Below, piece after piece: positions 1 through 14,200 of a stretch of 64,000 nt of DNA. The stretch is taken from positions 34,342,001 through 34,406,000 of the forward strand of contig NC_087246.1 of the NCBI RefSeq assembly GCF_037042905.1, in the 5' to 3' direction. The notes below the pieces were generated by a model that did not search any database, was not told the origin of the DNA, and saw only the letters and a list, made by a program, of their open reading frames with translations. The stretch is from Lytechinus pictus. Taxonomy: Eukaryota > Echinodermata > Echinoidea > Temnopleuroida > Toxopneustidae. Both the position numbers and the translations under genes were made by a program. Each line of letters begins with the position of its first letter. The first letter of the stretch is position 1.

Positions 1-242
1 AACATATGTTTTTAACTATCATTTTAGTGTGTCTACACACTTAGTGACCAAGTTTTATGTAAAACGTAATCAATCCAGTAGGCCTACATGCATAAATAAG
101 AAGACCCTCATTTAAAAAAAAAATTACAGCATTTGAAGACATAACATGATTTGTTTAAGCATAACGCTTATGTTCTTTTATTATATACTGCATGGTCAAT
201 GACTCATGACTCATTATTACCATTCATTACAGAGACTAAATG
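1..242. other. Non-coding AT-rich DNA
   Basis: I see no gene here. The stretch is AT-rich, holds a TAGGCCTA-like octamer near 80, and ends at a small transposon that starts at 243. Confidence 0.5.
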
Positions 243-425
243 CAGGGGCCGCTGAAACTGGGGGGGGGGGGGGGGGGGGCTGGGTTGGCTTCAGCCCCCC
301 CCCCCACACACACATTTTATTGTGCAGAACGTAAAAATTACCATCTCATTGTGATTTTTTGCATGGCCAGCCCCCTACTTTTGGCTCAGCCCCCCCCCTC
401 TTTCAAAACTGTTCCGCGGCCCCTG
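243..425. mobile_element. 183-bp MITE, CAGGGGCCGC termini, 5-bp duplication
   Basis: The left end reads CAGGGGCCGCTGAA and the right end, in reverse complement, CAGGGGCCGCGGAA. AAATG lies directly outside both ends (238-242 and 426-430), which fits a 5-bp target-site duplication. Inside are a long G run (about 260-279) and C runs (about 295-305 and 392-399). No transposase is encoded, so it is non-autonomous. The superfamily is uncertain: CAG...CTG ends recall hAT, but hAT duplicates 8 bp. Confidence 0.6.
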
Positions 426-440
426 AAATGCTAATCTTAG

Positions 441-3058
441 CTTGGTAACACAGAGCGTAGCAATTGATCGTAGTACTGATGTTTACGATGGATTCAGTAG
501 CAATAAATCCCACACATTTTGGTATTTTGTAGATTATGTATTTTAATTTCGTTTTCCACCCGTCTCTTGTATATAGGTTATGTTAATTAGTATTGAAACT
601 ATGTTTAGGGACTTGCCTTTTTTACAAGCTCTGCTTTTCTTGGCAAGTCCCTCCGTTCAGATAATTTTATCTTCAATATTTGTTATGAAATGTCATAGAA
701 CTGTATGTATTATTTTGAGTATGTATTATTTTGAACATGTATTTACACTGTACTTGGATTATATCTTTTGTTTGAACGGAAATAAATAAATAAATAAATA
801 AAAGTAAATAAATAAAAAATAAATCGTACGATCAATCGCAAAGCTGTGCATTTAAGGTCCTTAATTGCAAACATGGAAGATAGATATATACATACAGAGA
901 GAGAGAGAGAGAGAGAGAGAGTCGATCCTAATTCAGATAACTGACCCAACATCATTTTGCTGGGAAAAAAAATCTTCCTGTCTTTTTCAAGATATCTGAT
1001 CCGCTCTCTTAAAGTAATTCTAAAATAATTAGCCTTCCAAGAACCAGTTGATATTACTTGTTCGCACATAATGTAAAACATGCTTCGGGTTGAAAAATCT
1101 ATTTTGAGAAGACTAACGAATTATATTGATTAAATTACCATTCATCTATCCTCATTGGTGTAGGAGAGTGGATCAACAACGGTCTCATAGAACATTCAAG
1201 TTCATGAACTATAAATATATGAAGGAGGGGGGGGGGGGCTTGGTCCATCCCTGGTTTAGATTTATCCATTAATCAATTAAGGTTTATTTGATATGGCTAT
1301 CGTAATGCTACTAGTTCGATTCGTTCTTTTGAAAGACCGTTCTTACTTTACATGAAATCAATATTGCGTGTGATTGTTTGCCAGGCATGACTTTGTGACT
1401 TCGTTGATGCATAAGATGCATTTTGATAACTGTTTTCGAAGACGCCTTTGATGAAAACTATAAACTCTATTGACAAAGTGAGGGCTTCCTAAAGGATAAT
1501 TATTTTGAGGAATATGATATTCATGATCTTAGGCTATAGCTAGACCTCCGAATACACAGTAAAACACCTTATACAACCAGGCTTACTGATTAAACTGAAC
1601 AGGTAATGTTTAAATTTGATTAATGTTAATAATTCAAACGCCAATTGAAAAGTTCTAATATACATTTATTTCGTAAAGGTTGAACATTATTGTTTTCTTT
1701 GATTCATAGATTATATTATTCATAGATTTTGTAAACATTTATTTAAACCCTCTTTAAAGAATATCCGAAAATTTGGATAAAACATATTGTGTGAAAAAAA
1801 ACATGTTGATTAATTTTGTTTTACAGTGTATAGTTCTAAATCTGGAGAAAAAATCTGCAAAATTCTGAAGCTTGATCAGTATTAGCCTACATTGGCAAAT
1901 GCAGCAATCTAAAGCAAAGAATTTAGAGATTTTCTGTCATAGGTTCTTTTTTATAGCTAGTAATTTGATATTGTGTTCAAATTTCCACAAAGTAAGGCAT
2001 TGTCACAAATAAAGACATAAAACCTAGAGCACACGGGTTGCTGAAAGGTTTTTTTATTTTAATTTTGATTCAGCATAAAGATAACTTGACGGCAATTGAT
2101 TGAGATAAAATTTCGCTTTAAATCATCCAAGTCCCCTTCACATCTCTTCTAACTCAATAATTTAATTCTTGAATTCTAAATACATTTAGTATTTTCTCAA
2201 TGCTTGCCATATTTTCAGCTTTAGTTTTTCCATTTTTGTATTAACCGATTTGTGAAATTTCATTACATTTCATTTGAAAGTTCATTTCATTTTATAAGTG
2301 TTGACATACCTAAATCAATAATGCCCGAAGCTTCTCTCTTTGATATGATATACAGGAAGCCGTCAAAGTTACAACAGGTTCCTCAAGTAAAGGTGAATTT
2401 CTTATTTCTTAACATCATGCAATCGTTACCCTGATAAATTACTCGACTGTGTATGGATACATCATTCCAATTCGAAGTAAGAAAGTTTTGGCGAAATAGC
2501 AGACGAAATAAAATGTTAGGGGGAAGTCATTTCGTTTCTCGCTTCGAGGTAGGGGAAATTAACACTCCATCATGATGCTTATAAACTTGGGCAATTCGGA
2601 TGATCCCGCCAGAAAAGAAGAACAATAAATGAATAGAGGTTTAAATAATAGATAAATAAATATATCAATGAATAAACAATCGAATAGCAAATACAACAAA
2701 ATTATTTTTTTTAATAAAAAAATATATATATACATGTATATTTTAAATGAAACACAGCAGCAGACAGAAAGGCAAAAACGTGGAACGATTGGCAATCAAT
2801 CAAAGGTTAAAAAAGATGAGACTCTCTTGGCTTCTCTCTCGGGAATTATTTATTTACTCATAAGCAAATAAGTGGACAACGGACACAAAAATGTGTCTGA
2901 CCAAAGTGGGAATTTATTGCTGAAAGAGAAAGAGCATTAGTTAAGACGAACATCATTTTTGCTACAAGTTGTAATTGTAGGCAAAACAGCATTTTTCAGC
3001 TGCCCTTGTTTATTAGAAAGGATACAGTCAGTCAGATGTGTTTAGAACCTCTGTCATT
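441..3058. other. Non-coding stretch with short simple repeats
   Basis: No convincing exon on either strand. It holds an (AAAT)n run at about 781-810, a (GA)n run at about 896-921 and a G run at about 1227-1238. The open frames are short, AT-biased and lack splice context. If the first exon of the receptor gene is further upstream, this is intron 1 sequence. Confidence 0.5.
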
Positions 3059-3331
3059 GGCCCGTCTTACAAAGAGTTACGATCGATCCAATCAATCTCA
3101 ACTCTATGGAAATCCATCCATACCATTATTTTTTTCTACAGGAAATTTGCACAATCTCCTTAGTAAACAAAGAGAATCAAATTGAATCTTCAAGAGAATG
3201 ATGAATATATATCATTATATCTATAATTTTTTGTGAACAAATTTGCATTTTAGATGTCGATGTCGACGTTGCTGGTCGTTCAGAGATATGATTGATCGGA
3301 TCAATCGCAACTCTTTGTAAGACGGGGCCCT
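3059..3331. mobile_element. ~270-bp MITE with ~35-bp terminal inverted repeats
   Basis: The left end reads GGCCCGTCTTACAAAGAGTT and the right end (reverse complement) GGCCCCGTCTTACAAAGAGT. Both continue into matching GATTGATC/GATCGATC sequence. There is no coding capacity and no clean target duplication, so the copy is old. It probably sits in intron 1 of the receptor gene. Confidence 0.6.
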
Positions 3332-6300
3332 GGGGATCTGCTCTTCTTTGGCGATCCATTCCCCCCGCATCTTTTGAATTAACATATATCTTAACATCAC
3401 CGAATGCCCCGAAAGATTTACACAATTTATGAACTGTATGATCCTATAGCATGTTATAACATAGAGACAAAACCTTAAAAATCCACATAAAATGTCAAAT
3501 TTCTCCAAGGTCCCACGACTTTATAGCGTACTAACACTCTTCAAGTGATTCGTTGCCTATAGCGGAATGAGTGATTACTGGTGTTCCACACTGCAAAAGT
3601 ACCTTCAATCAATGACTATACGATTTTCCACTAGTTTCTTTTACACGTTTAATTTTGTCATGCAAACTTTTTTTTACGCATGATTAATAATAGGCTGGAG
3701 AATTGCTTTTTAATTTAGAAATAAAACACTAAAAGGTTAATGTGAATTGTCAGGTATTGAGGGTCAGTAGTACAACCTTTATTCTAGGGAAGTGTCAAAT
3801 ACAAGCTTTAAAAAAAATGTAAATAAGAGTGATAATTTTATTGCGAGTACTTCATTGAGGCAGGGGTAATAGCATTTTCCCCATGTCCCCTTTTGAAGTG
3901 CCGTCGTCGATTAGCACTTTGTAAATTCGCAGTGGCGGCCGCTAGGGGCATGGGAGAAAATTACCCTCACTTCTCTACGCAATAATTTTATTTTCTCCTA
4001 AATTTGCAAATATTAATTTAAAAAAACGTGATGCCGCCATTGTAAATATCACACTGATTCTGAAGTCAAGGTGACTTAGTATTTTCATGTACAATACAAT
4101 CGATTTGCACGAATTTTAATGAATAATTATGAATTATTATTTTATTAAAATAAAGCAATAAAATGAATTAAATTGATCAGTAGAATTATGGTCCGTACAC
4201 AACGAATTCATTCATAATTCAAACTTTTATCGTTTGAATATACCCCGCCTCTTGACATATTTTCTCATATTCCATAAGCGCTCTAAATTAAGGGTTGAAG
4301 CATTCGCGCAAATTCGATTTGAACGATTTTTTTTCTTCTGATGGGAGTTTTCGGAATACTGATTTGTGCACGTTTTGATTTTGTTATATTGTCAATAATA
4401 ACGCCAGCTATAGAATGGTGCTTAAAAGGTTTGTTCCTAGGTACCCCCATTGAAATATTCCTCTTTTCTGACTTACGGCATTTACACCCTAAACGAGGGA
4501 CTCTTGATTTGGCTCAGACTCACAATCCTGTTTTATTTCATTCTGTACAAAAATAGTTCAGTGACCCCGTTCCAACAAATTGTTATGATATTACCTCGAA
4601 CAAAAAAAAAGGAGATAGCAAAAGGGAAGGGATTTTATATCCATCAGGGCTTGGATGCCCTGGGAGTTTTAAGTACATCCGGATGCTTCAGCCCCTTAAT
4701 GAATTCCGATCCAATAAAGCATTATAGTGCTCCGTAGAATAATACATGACACACTTCAGCAAGTGGGTTACTTGTGACCCAACACCATTAGCTACGTGTG
4801 GGAAGATAGTCATTATACGTGTTTGCCTTTTGGCTAATCGATGGCTCCACCTTATAGCTGAAGCCATCCTTGATATAAAAACCAGTTCAACTGCAACTTA
4901 ACTGTCAAGCCAAACTCAACTTACAGTACCAGATACTACAATAGTTTGACGGTGAATCTATCATCACGGGAAAAGGTGTAATGAAATTGGAAGGAAAAGT
5001 GGTTATACAATAGATTGCAATACATTCCTTGGTACAATCTTTTATGAATGTTGAAAATGGAAATATAAATCTTCAAGAATTTTATGAAGTTTGAAGTATG
5101 TATATAAACTAGGATTCTATTTAATCTTGAGTTAAACCGCGGTTTACTAGTGAAAAAAAAACTTGCCCATTTTCTTTCTTTTAATCAAGGATTTCAATAA
5201 ATCATTCTCTTCGTTGAAAATAGTTCGAAAGATAATAAAATAATTTATTCTCTTTTGAATTGTTAGATAAAATAAAATATACTAAGTAGGTCTAAATATT
5301 ACAAACAGATAACTGAACGTTGCCAACACAATAATGATTTATGACAAAAAAAAAGAGAATGATGTTTGTTGGGTAAACTAATGCTAAATGCTCTGAAGTT
5401 TTTGCGCAACATTGAGTAAAAATAGCAACCCATCACTCAGGTAATATGTAATCAAGACATATTTTTTACTTTAAAACAAACATGCGTATTCTCTGTTATT
5501 AGTATAGTGCTATATCGTTTAAGCATGCTCAGAGTGCACAATAAAACAAATTATCATGGAGAACGCAGAAGAACAATCATCTTCTCCCAACGTTCCTTCG
5601 TAATTCGTGCGTTTATTACCAAGAAAAGCGAATTACGGCGTACAAATTTGTAAAACTAACTCGGGTCCCATCATGTCCACGAAGATGCATTTTCAAAATT
5701 GGATATCTAACGTTCTTAGCGCTCAGACGAATCATACATTATTCATCGCTTGCTTATTTCCGATTTAAAAAAAATAATCCCATCTTAAATTCACCGGCGC
5801 TCATTCTATCACATCTTATTTTGGTTGACGCGTTTGCGGCGGCTCTGTTAATTAAAGTTCACGCGTAATCGACCAATATTCAGCAATTACTTGGCATGAC
5901 ATTTCCTGGGCGATCAAGTTGAAGTGGCAACGATCATCATGATGAATTCGAACACAATGCAAAAAATTACCCCTATGCCTTTTGTTACGATACTGCAACA
6001 AATAACAAGGAAAATTTAATTTTAAATTTGATTTCCCTTTTTTTATTACAGGAAATATAACAATCATAAACTAACAAAACATAAATCAATATTGATCTTA
6101 CATGTACATCTCTTGAAGTGTCAGTTCTGCTGATATTCCAAAGTTATGATAGTCCAGTATTTAATCCAAGCTGGTTGGCGAAGATTCCGTAAATTAAAGT
6201 TCACAATGATGGCGATGATGAAACTGATGTTGAAGCACGATGAATAACAAGTCAATTTCAGCAATCCATGGGTTGAAAGCGTTCATTATAACAGGTTGAT

Positions 6301-8082
6301 GATGTCGATGAGAACTGAGAATTCCTCTCTCAAAGTAACTGCAAACAGTTCATTGATGGCGTGCAAATAATTCCACAGAAGATAAATGTTATATTCCAGT
6401 AGGAAATAAGCTATGCTCTAACATAAAGTCTGGCGTGAAACTCCAGTTCTGATCTGATATGATGTGATGTGATCAAACTGCCAGCTTATATACAAATTAT
6501 TCACTATTCTGGAAGCTTCTAGTATTGTCTACAAAAAGAATATTCTGCCCATTTCTAGAGCAGTCTAAATTTAGAAGCCTCTTGAATGCCCTCAGTGAAA
6601 TTAACAAATGTAAACAACATAGCTAAGCCTGTTGTTCTTTTCACTGCTACTAGGAAGCTCCATTGTCTGCCTTACTCTATTCAGAAGTAACAAAATTCCT
6701 CGGCCTTTAAATAGGTGCAGGCATGTCTAACAAGGCTTTATGAGACATTCTGGAATATTCTTAATCATTCTATGCTATGAATATCCTTAAAGAGAAAATA
6801 ACCAAATAAATGAATGCAATTGCTCTTACAATTCTACTTATATATAACACTTTGTGTGTATGGATGAATATTAATATGTACCCAAACAAGTCTGGTATAA
6901 AATGAGGAATCGTTCAGTTACTAGCAAAATAGACAGACAATTTATTATGTGAAAGACGGGTCTCCATTGTTTTAACACATTTATTATACCTTTTTCAGCT
7001 ACCCGTTCTTCAGCTCTGATTTAAATATTTCATAATGAATGACCTGTTTTTGTCTAAGCTGCTTAACGTTGTTTGCAACGTTGATAAACATTTGCCCCAT
7101 ATCTATAATGCTTATTGTTTAATGCATTTTCAATTTGATTCTAAGAAATGCATTACAAGTAACCCTTTACCCAACTTAAAAAGGCCTGCCTGTCCGCCTT
7201 CTTGATTCATTGTATTTGAGAAACAAAACAAAGACGGGAAAATCAATTCTTGCCTTCCCCGCTAACTTTAGCTGGCAAAATGTCGTGTGCCGACACTTGA
7301 GTAAACATCCCCATCCTGTTGTATGTCATGTCTGTCCTGTTTTAAGTGGGTCGTTTACAATGAGCACACCCGTTGTGATCTGATTGGCATCGGGTGCTTA
7401 AGTTTGTTGTCTGATCGTTACCTTTTGTTTTCTCTTGATGTCTCTTCGGACGAGATCAGCATAATTACGACCCCGAGCGTTGTGAGTGGGTTCGCTGTCT
7501 TATAGGTTTGAAGAGGGACTAACTGCATTCTCTTGCCCCGCCCAATCTCACTCTCTCTCCTCGTTTTTTTTTCTCCCCCTCCCTGTGCCTTTCCTTCTCT
7601 TATTCTCGTCCTCTTTCTCTAACCTTTTCTTGTCGTTACGTTCTCTTTCGAATCAATCTTTCTCGATGTATTATATGATATTACCCGTCATCACATTCAT
7701 ACTTTTTTAAAGAATATAAAGGTATTTGATGAAGACATGAATCCAAATAAAGTAACTCTTTAATTTTGAAATTGGAAGGGTTTACCAGCGACCACAACTC
7801 TTGAGTTCTTGATGTACCAGTGTTAAACCTCCCAAACATATTAACGAAACATGGAAAAGAACGCGACGGATATAGGAATAAAGATAAAATTGACATTATA
7901 ATATGATCTAAAGCTGATATGAAGTAATTTTGACTCTATTTGCGGATATCCGTTCGCAATGTTCAGGAGACTAATCTTCTGTTGATGGTCTGGAATTAAG
8001 TGTCAAAAATAATTTCCTATCATATTACAAATATATAATATTTCTTAACATTGGTTCTTGGTTATATCTTTATATGATGCAG
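3332..8082. other. Non-coding stretch, probably intron 1 of the receptor gene
   Basis: AT-rich sequence without a recognisable exon. One open frame at 4341 begins with hydrophobic residues and has a donor-like GT in the right phase, but charged residues interrupt its core, so I do not call it the signal-peptide exon. A C/T-rich stretch at 7550-7640 is low complexity. A CAGTGGCGGCCGC motif at about 3931 looks like a lone hAT-type end. Confidence 0.4.
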
Positions 8083-8225
8083 GTTGCCATGGTTCCGAAG
8101 AAGAGGAGAAACTGATGGCGTTCCTAGTCCCAGAGCAGTACCAGTCTAACGTTAGACCGGTCATAAATGACTCTGATGCTCTTACAGTTTACATGGGGCT
8201 CTCAATCTCACAGATTATCCATGTG
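8083..8225 (+). CDS. nAChR exon 2: N-terminal extracellular helix and first strands
   Basis: Acceptor ATGATGCAG precedes 8083 and donor GTAAGT follows 8225. The exon begins with two bases of a split codon and then reads [20 protein letters not shown], ending in ...[10 protein letters not shown]. This is the family pattern of acidic residues, KLM, 'RPV', '[13 protein letters not shown]'. At 143 bp it is close to the usual exon 2 size. The split first codon requires an upstream exon ending in phase 1, normally the signal peptide exon. Confidence 0.95.
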
Positions 8226-11200
8226 GTAAGTAATTGCATTGTTAAACCGTGGTGCTGACACTCCACCACCGGTGCTCATAAGAGTCCACGTCAGGCCTTT
8301 TACATCGGTGTCAAATTTTAGTCTTGCGTTCAAACAACGTGGTGTAGTTTTAACACAATAGAGTGTGGATCTCTCTAAATTTATTATCTAACTTTACTCA
8401 TTTTTAACTACCTAATTCCTGTAGTGGACCCTGATAAATTTAAGGGGTTCGGGGTAAATCCCCCCCCCAAATATATGTATAATGAACGATTTTTTTTAAA
8501 TATATATAAAGATTTCTGTATATTATGTAAAAAATGACCTCGTGGGTAATACTCTAACCCCATTGGCTCATAATAATTATCACCATCCATTTCGGCTAAT
8601 AACCATAAAATTTCGGACTAAACACATTTTAGCCAACTTGCTTTCGATGCTTTGTGAAATAAGTTTGAATACTTGAATCAAGATTTAAACCAGCAGCAGC
8701 CAATTATTGTCCCAATTATTAATTTTTGATATTATTTTGGAATGTTTTCATAATTCAAGACTTTAGCCCCCCACTTTTTCAGGAACCATGTAAAAAGAAA
8801 TGTGTAAATAACTACCACATAGTGATTTTAATGCGTATCCCCAACACACACACCCACCCACACACGCACGCACACACACTTCCAAAATCGTTCCGCGGCC
8901 TCTGTAATATTCATAATCATATTTCTTTCCGCATCATGAGCCTGCCAGAAGAATAATTAAATCGAAAAAGCAAATATGATAGAAGTTCGTTCCTTCCGAA
9001 CACAACTACAAATTAAGTTTCAACCATTCCTTTAAATACCCATCATGACGCTTTAAACAGATTATCCCAAGGGAATTAGAAATAGCCTTTGATTTCCGAA
9101 GCAGCGTGAGCAGTGCTGTATACTAAAGTCAAATTGTTCAATCAAAGTCTGATAACATTTGTTGCTCCCAGCCCAGGGAAGCGGCAGGAATACATCCCGG
9201 CTGTAGTGATCCACTATTATACATAAATCCGTCCCCAAATCTTGACAGAGTGTTTGCTGATGAGGGGGTAAACTTGAACGTGGAGGAGATTGAAAAGGCG
9301 ATCTGGAAAATCACTATCAAATAGCACTTAGGCACGCTTGCCTAATGAGTATCAATATTCGTGTATAGCCGAATAGCCGTACACTGTCAGGCATGATGTG
9401 GAATTATTTCAATGATTCTGATAAGGAATGTTTTGTTCTTTTTTGCACTATAATGGCGAGCCATAGTTAGGTTCTTCCCGTGCTTTTGTTTTGGCTCTCC
9501 TTTTTCAATTTCCACTTTCACTTCAGTCACGTCAGAATAATTTTTAATATGATTTATTTCATTAAATTATCTGCATCATTATCCCCTAATCATTTTTCTT
9601 GACACGATCAAAATGCTAGCTAAAGTATTCATATTTTTTTTAATTTCTTCATAAGCTTCAAGGTAAGGTTTACCCCAACCAAAAAGTTGATTTGAAAAAG
9701 AGCATTATTTGAAGACAGAGACGTTTATCCTAATTGGATGTCAAATTAGGAAATCAAAGCATATTTAGGTTTTGCCTATTTTGCACAAAAAAATGATATG
9801 CAAATAATAGACCTGATAATGGCACACATTTATTTTTTTCTTTTGGATTTTATCATATGCAAATATAATTCATTTTCTATTAAATTAATGTAAACTTGCA
9901 TCTTCAATAAAATATCAAATTATCATTATTACAATTAAATGTAATATTAGGAAGATCTTCTTTATCATCAAATCTATAAAAACCGAAATTTTAATATTTC
10001 TTATAACATGATATAAAAGAAAACATATTATTAAATATGAGATAGTAACCAGGCCGATTTTGACACCCGATGAATTACGATTCCAATTTTCGCCGAATGG
10101 GGTCGTGCTTTCATGTTATTCATCGGTTCTGCTGCAAATTTGGCAAGTTGGCTATATACCTGCCTAATTTTGAGTGTTTGAAGACACTGTTGTCTTGTAA
10201 TACCAGCGCTAGATATATATCAAAATTGAAAAGCGCAATCGCAATATTATTATTTTCATTGTTATCATCATCATTATCAATTACTATTTCTGTTACTAAC
10301 ATTACTACTATTTTAAAATTCAAGATTCAAGATTCTTTTCATTGGTCAATGTATGCATACAACGAAATTTTGTTTCCAGGGCTTGTGTCCTGTCTTTTGT
10401 CAAAGGATTGGACAATAAGTATACACATGGATGAAAAATACAAAAATTAAATGTAAGTGTAAAATAAAAAGTTTTCAAGTGAGATTTAGAAAAAGTAGGA
10501 GTAGAGAGAGAGAGAGAGAAGGGGTGAGACAGACAGAAGGACAGGACACGCGAGAATGTTACAATGTGGGGTTTTCCCTTTTACTGAGTTTCAGAATGTG
10601 TTTATTGTAACGAATCATTCGGAAGATAATATAATATTATCTTTTGAATGATTCGTTCCATAAACACATTCTAAAACTATTGTAACGAATCATTTGGAAG
10701 ATAATATAAGATTACCTTCCGAATGATTCGTTACAATAAACACATTCTAAAACTCAGTAAAAGGGAAAATACATTTCACATTTGTTGCTCTTCGTGTTGC
10801 TCAATCATACACTAAAATGAAACAAACAGGATATCATCTGTGATTTCAAAACAAAAAATATGTTATGAGATCCAAGTATGACGATTCTTTTGCTATATGT
10901 ATTTTTTACCAACTAATCGTACATTAAATATGATTTTCAATAATTATTTCATGTTATTCAAGTTCATATACAGTTTAGAGAAAACGAGAGGGTATTCGTC
11001 GATAAACGTTGACGCCTGCATTATACATGCCTAAGACTATACACGTTCTCTACTACTGTCTATACCTAACATATCTTCCTAGGTTTATAATTTGGAAAAA
11101 AAAATGTTGTTTTTGAGAATCCGAAAGCTTTCCAGGGCTTTGCATATAAGTTATTAAATAATAGTATGTTGTTTGCAGATGCTCTTTGAATAAGCAGCCA

Positions 11201-14200
11201 TATTGAGATTTTACTACAATTTGGTAACAGTTTTTAAAACATGAAACAATTATAATATTGATCCCATTTGATACCATCAACAAAAAGACGCTCTTGAAGA
11301 AATCAATTCAACAAGATTTAACAATGAAACAGATGATAAAACGGAATGAAATATTGAATGAAATTGGTCATGCTTGGTCGATCGTTATTTGGGCATGTAT
11401 ATGGGTGTCTATAGTTTTGCAATTTAATCCCTGAAATCTCAAGTATATATTTTAGTTTTGTTTTCATAATTCGAACCATGATTATGTATGTACCTGACTA
11501 TTTCATTAAGTAGTACAAGTTGATATAATAAAGAAATTAAGGAGAATGACGGGGGACCTATTTTGGGAAACGATTACAGAGAAAGAAAACCAATTAGAAT
11601 TTTGAGATAAATTATAAAACAAATATGACTGACAACGTGCTAAATTTACAAATGTCGAAAGCAACCAACATGACAAAATGATGATGTCAGTGATCAGGGC
11701 CCCATTAACGTCATTAACGTGAGACCATCCAATTTATTGTCGTAGCAAACATTGAAATTGACAGGTATGTGTTTTTGTTGATATCGAATGGTGTTATTAA
11801 AAGCACGTTATCATAGAGATGAAGGCTACAAAAGAAAACACATATAACACAACAAAATGCAAAATGCTATGAATTAAGAACGAAAAAATAAAATAAAATG
11901 AATAAAATAATATACATATATATGATTTAAGAAAATTGAAAAAATACTATGCTCTTCAAATAATGAAAAATAGCAATATTAAACAAGTGACTGGAATTGC
12001 CGGATAATTATTCTCTTATGGAATACAGTGATGTTAAGTATTCCACAAACCAACTCATGGATACCTTTATACCAACTTTTATTAATTAAATAGTGAATTG
12101 ATTCATATAGAAAACTTTGTATTCTTAATTATATCCATATGAAGATATGTATATGCACTGGCGTAAATCTTTGCGTCACACCTATTGTTCGGGGGTGATC
12201 TATAATTGTTCCATCCCCCCACTTGAATATCATGACGTCACGGATTTACGCCCGTGTTTGCCACAAACATTAACATTGATCAATTATGTAAAAGAACCTA
12301 CTTCCTTTAAAGTAGACATTAATGAATCCCTACGCCCCTTTTCAACTATGTTTACAGTCTACGCCACATTCCATGGATAAGATGGATTCAAAAGAAGATG
12401 GATGTAGTTGTCATCTTAATACGGAACCCCATCGAACAAGCATTAGGAATGCATCTTAAAATTAATTACATTTCATCGACGTGTAGTCACGTAGAGTTAT
12501 CTCCTTCCGTTGCTTGGTTCTGGGTATATGTCCTACAAGTTCACCTCAATAAATATATCACGTTTTCAACGTTTCATAGTTGGTTTCGAGTCTGTTAACC
12601 AATTACAAGGCATATGAGTTATACCTCACTTGCGTTTTAATAGTATATTTCTCTTCATCATATTCTTCTTTGTCTCCTTCTCTTTTTCTTTTCCTGTATG
12701 CTTTTGATCCTTCTTCCTCCTCCTCTTCTTCTTTCCTTCTTCCTTCCTTCTTCTTCTTTCTTCTTTTTCTTTTTCTTCTTCTTCTTCTCCTTCTTCTTCT
12801 CCTTCTTCTTCTTCTTCTTCTCCTTCTTCTTCTTCTTCTTCTTCTTCTCCTTCTTCTTCTTCTTCCCATTATTTGTCTTCTTTATCATCATCTTCTTTCT
12901 TTTCTCCTTTTTTAATCCTCCTCTTCTCCATTTCACCTTCTTGTAATTCTCCTTTCCTCCTCATTTTGTCTTCACCTCAGGGCCCTGGGAATGATTTTTT
13001 TCACTGGGGGCGCCGATGTAAATTTGAAAAGCAAAAATAAAAGGTTTTCACTACAAAATTAAGGTCATTTTGGTTACATTTTGCTATATCTACACACCTT
13101 CCAGAATACCTGGAGGTGCTGCCTTATTATGGAGAATATACGCAGCACCCCTACTTCCCAGGGCCATGCATCACCTCCTTCCTTTTCTAGTCCATCCTTT
13201 TCCTCTTCTTCTTCTGCTTCATATTTCTTTGTAGATATGCTTAAAACATTCGTAAAACATAATGAGTGGTGCTTTCTAAGCCATCCATTTGGTGTTGGTT
13301 ACTCTGCATGTGATGAACATGAAGGTGAAGGCAACGGTGATGGGTATTTTTCTTATCGTCTCTCAACGGCATCCTGTACTCTTTCAGGACACCGTTACGT
13401 CGCAGTCACACCCGGTCAAACCAACTCAAATCGATCGTTATTTCCAATGATATTCCATCGATAGGTTTGGAGTCGGTTCTGTTGGTGTGTCTAGGCACTG
13501 TTGACGAGATACACCTATATCCCCCTATATCATGACGGGTGAGATGCATGACTCTTCAGTCGTATTGATAACGTTTTCAATCTTGCTAATTAACAACCCG
13601 GAAGCAGCTGGTTGATATCATACCGTAAACATAGTGAGGGAAACTTTCTGATACAATATTAGCTTCTAGGAGCAGGAATGCTTGCTAAACATGATAGGTG
13701 CTATCGCCGTGATTTGTCATCCAAACGCTCGCTGCTGTCGTGCGAGAGTTTTTCCGATAAAGAAGCTTTGTTCTGGAAGAAGTAGGTTGGGTTTCCATTT
13801 CCGTGATGCGAATCTTGAAATGAATAGCATTAAACAATTACAGCACGTAGATTCTTGGAATATATTTGTTTATATTCTACGAATAGTCGTACAGAGGTAT
13901 AAAATACTGCATCATAAGCCTTTTGGTTGCCGGGGTTAAATAAAATTCATTCCAAATGGAAGTGATCTCGGTACAGCATTATACTGATCATGATATCATT
14001 CATGTTAAACTTCATATTCCCTTTTCATTCTCATCCAACTGAACACGATCACAAGCTTCAGACTTAGAAATTCAACAAAGTATTCGTTCAAGTTTCCATG
14101 AAATGACTAACTTTCTTCACCTCCCAATTTTGAAAAAAAATTTTAAAAAAGAAGACTATCAAATAGGGGTCTGGGTCGTTTAATACTATACTACCCCTGT

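Noticed and set aside
4341-4430. Candidate signal-peptide exon of the nAChR (frame starting MGVFGILICARFDFVILSII, donor in the right phase)
   Set aside because: Arg and Asp interrupt the hydrophobic core, the donor (GTTTGT) is weak and a chance match is likely; nothing else supports it.
12580-12946. Long poly-Leu/Phe and poly-Arg/Lys/Glu open frames
   Set aside because: Simple pyrimidine repeat read in several frames and both strands; no protein family signal.
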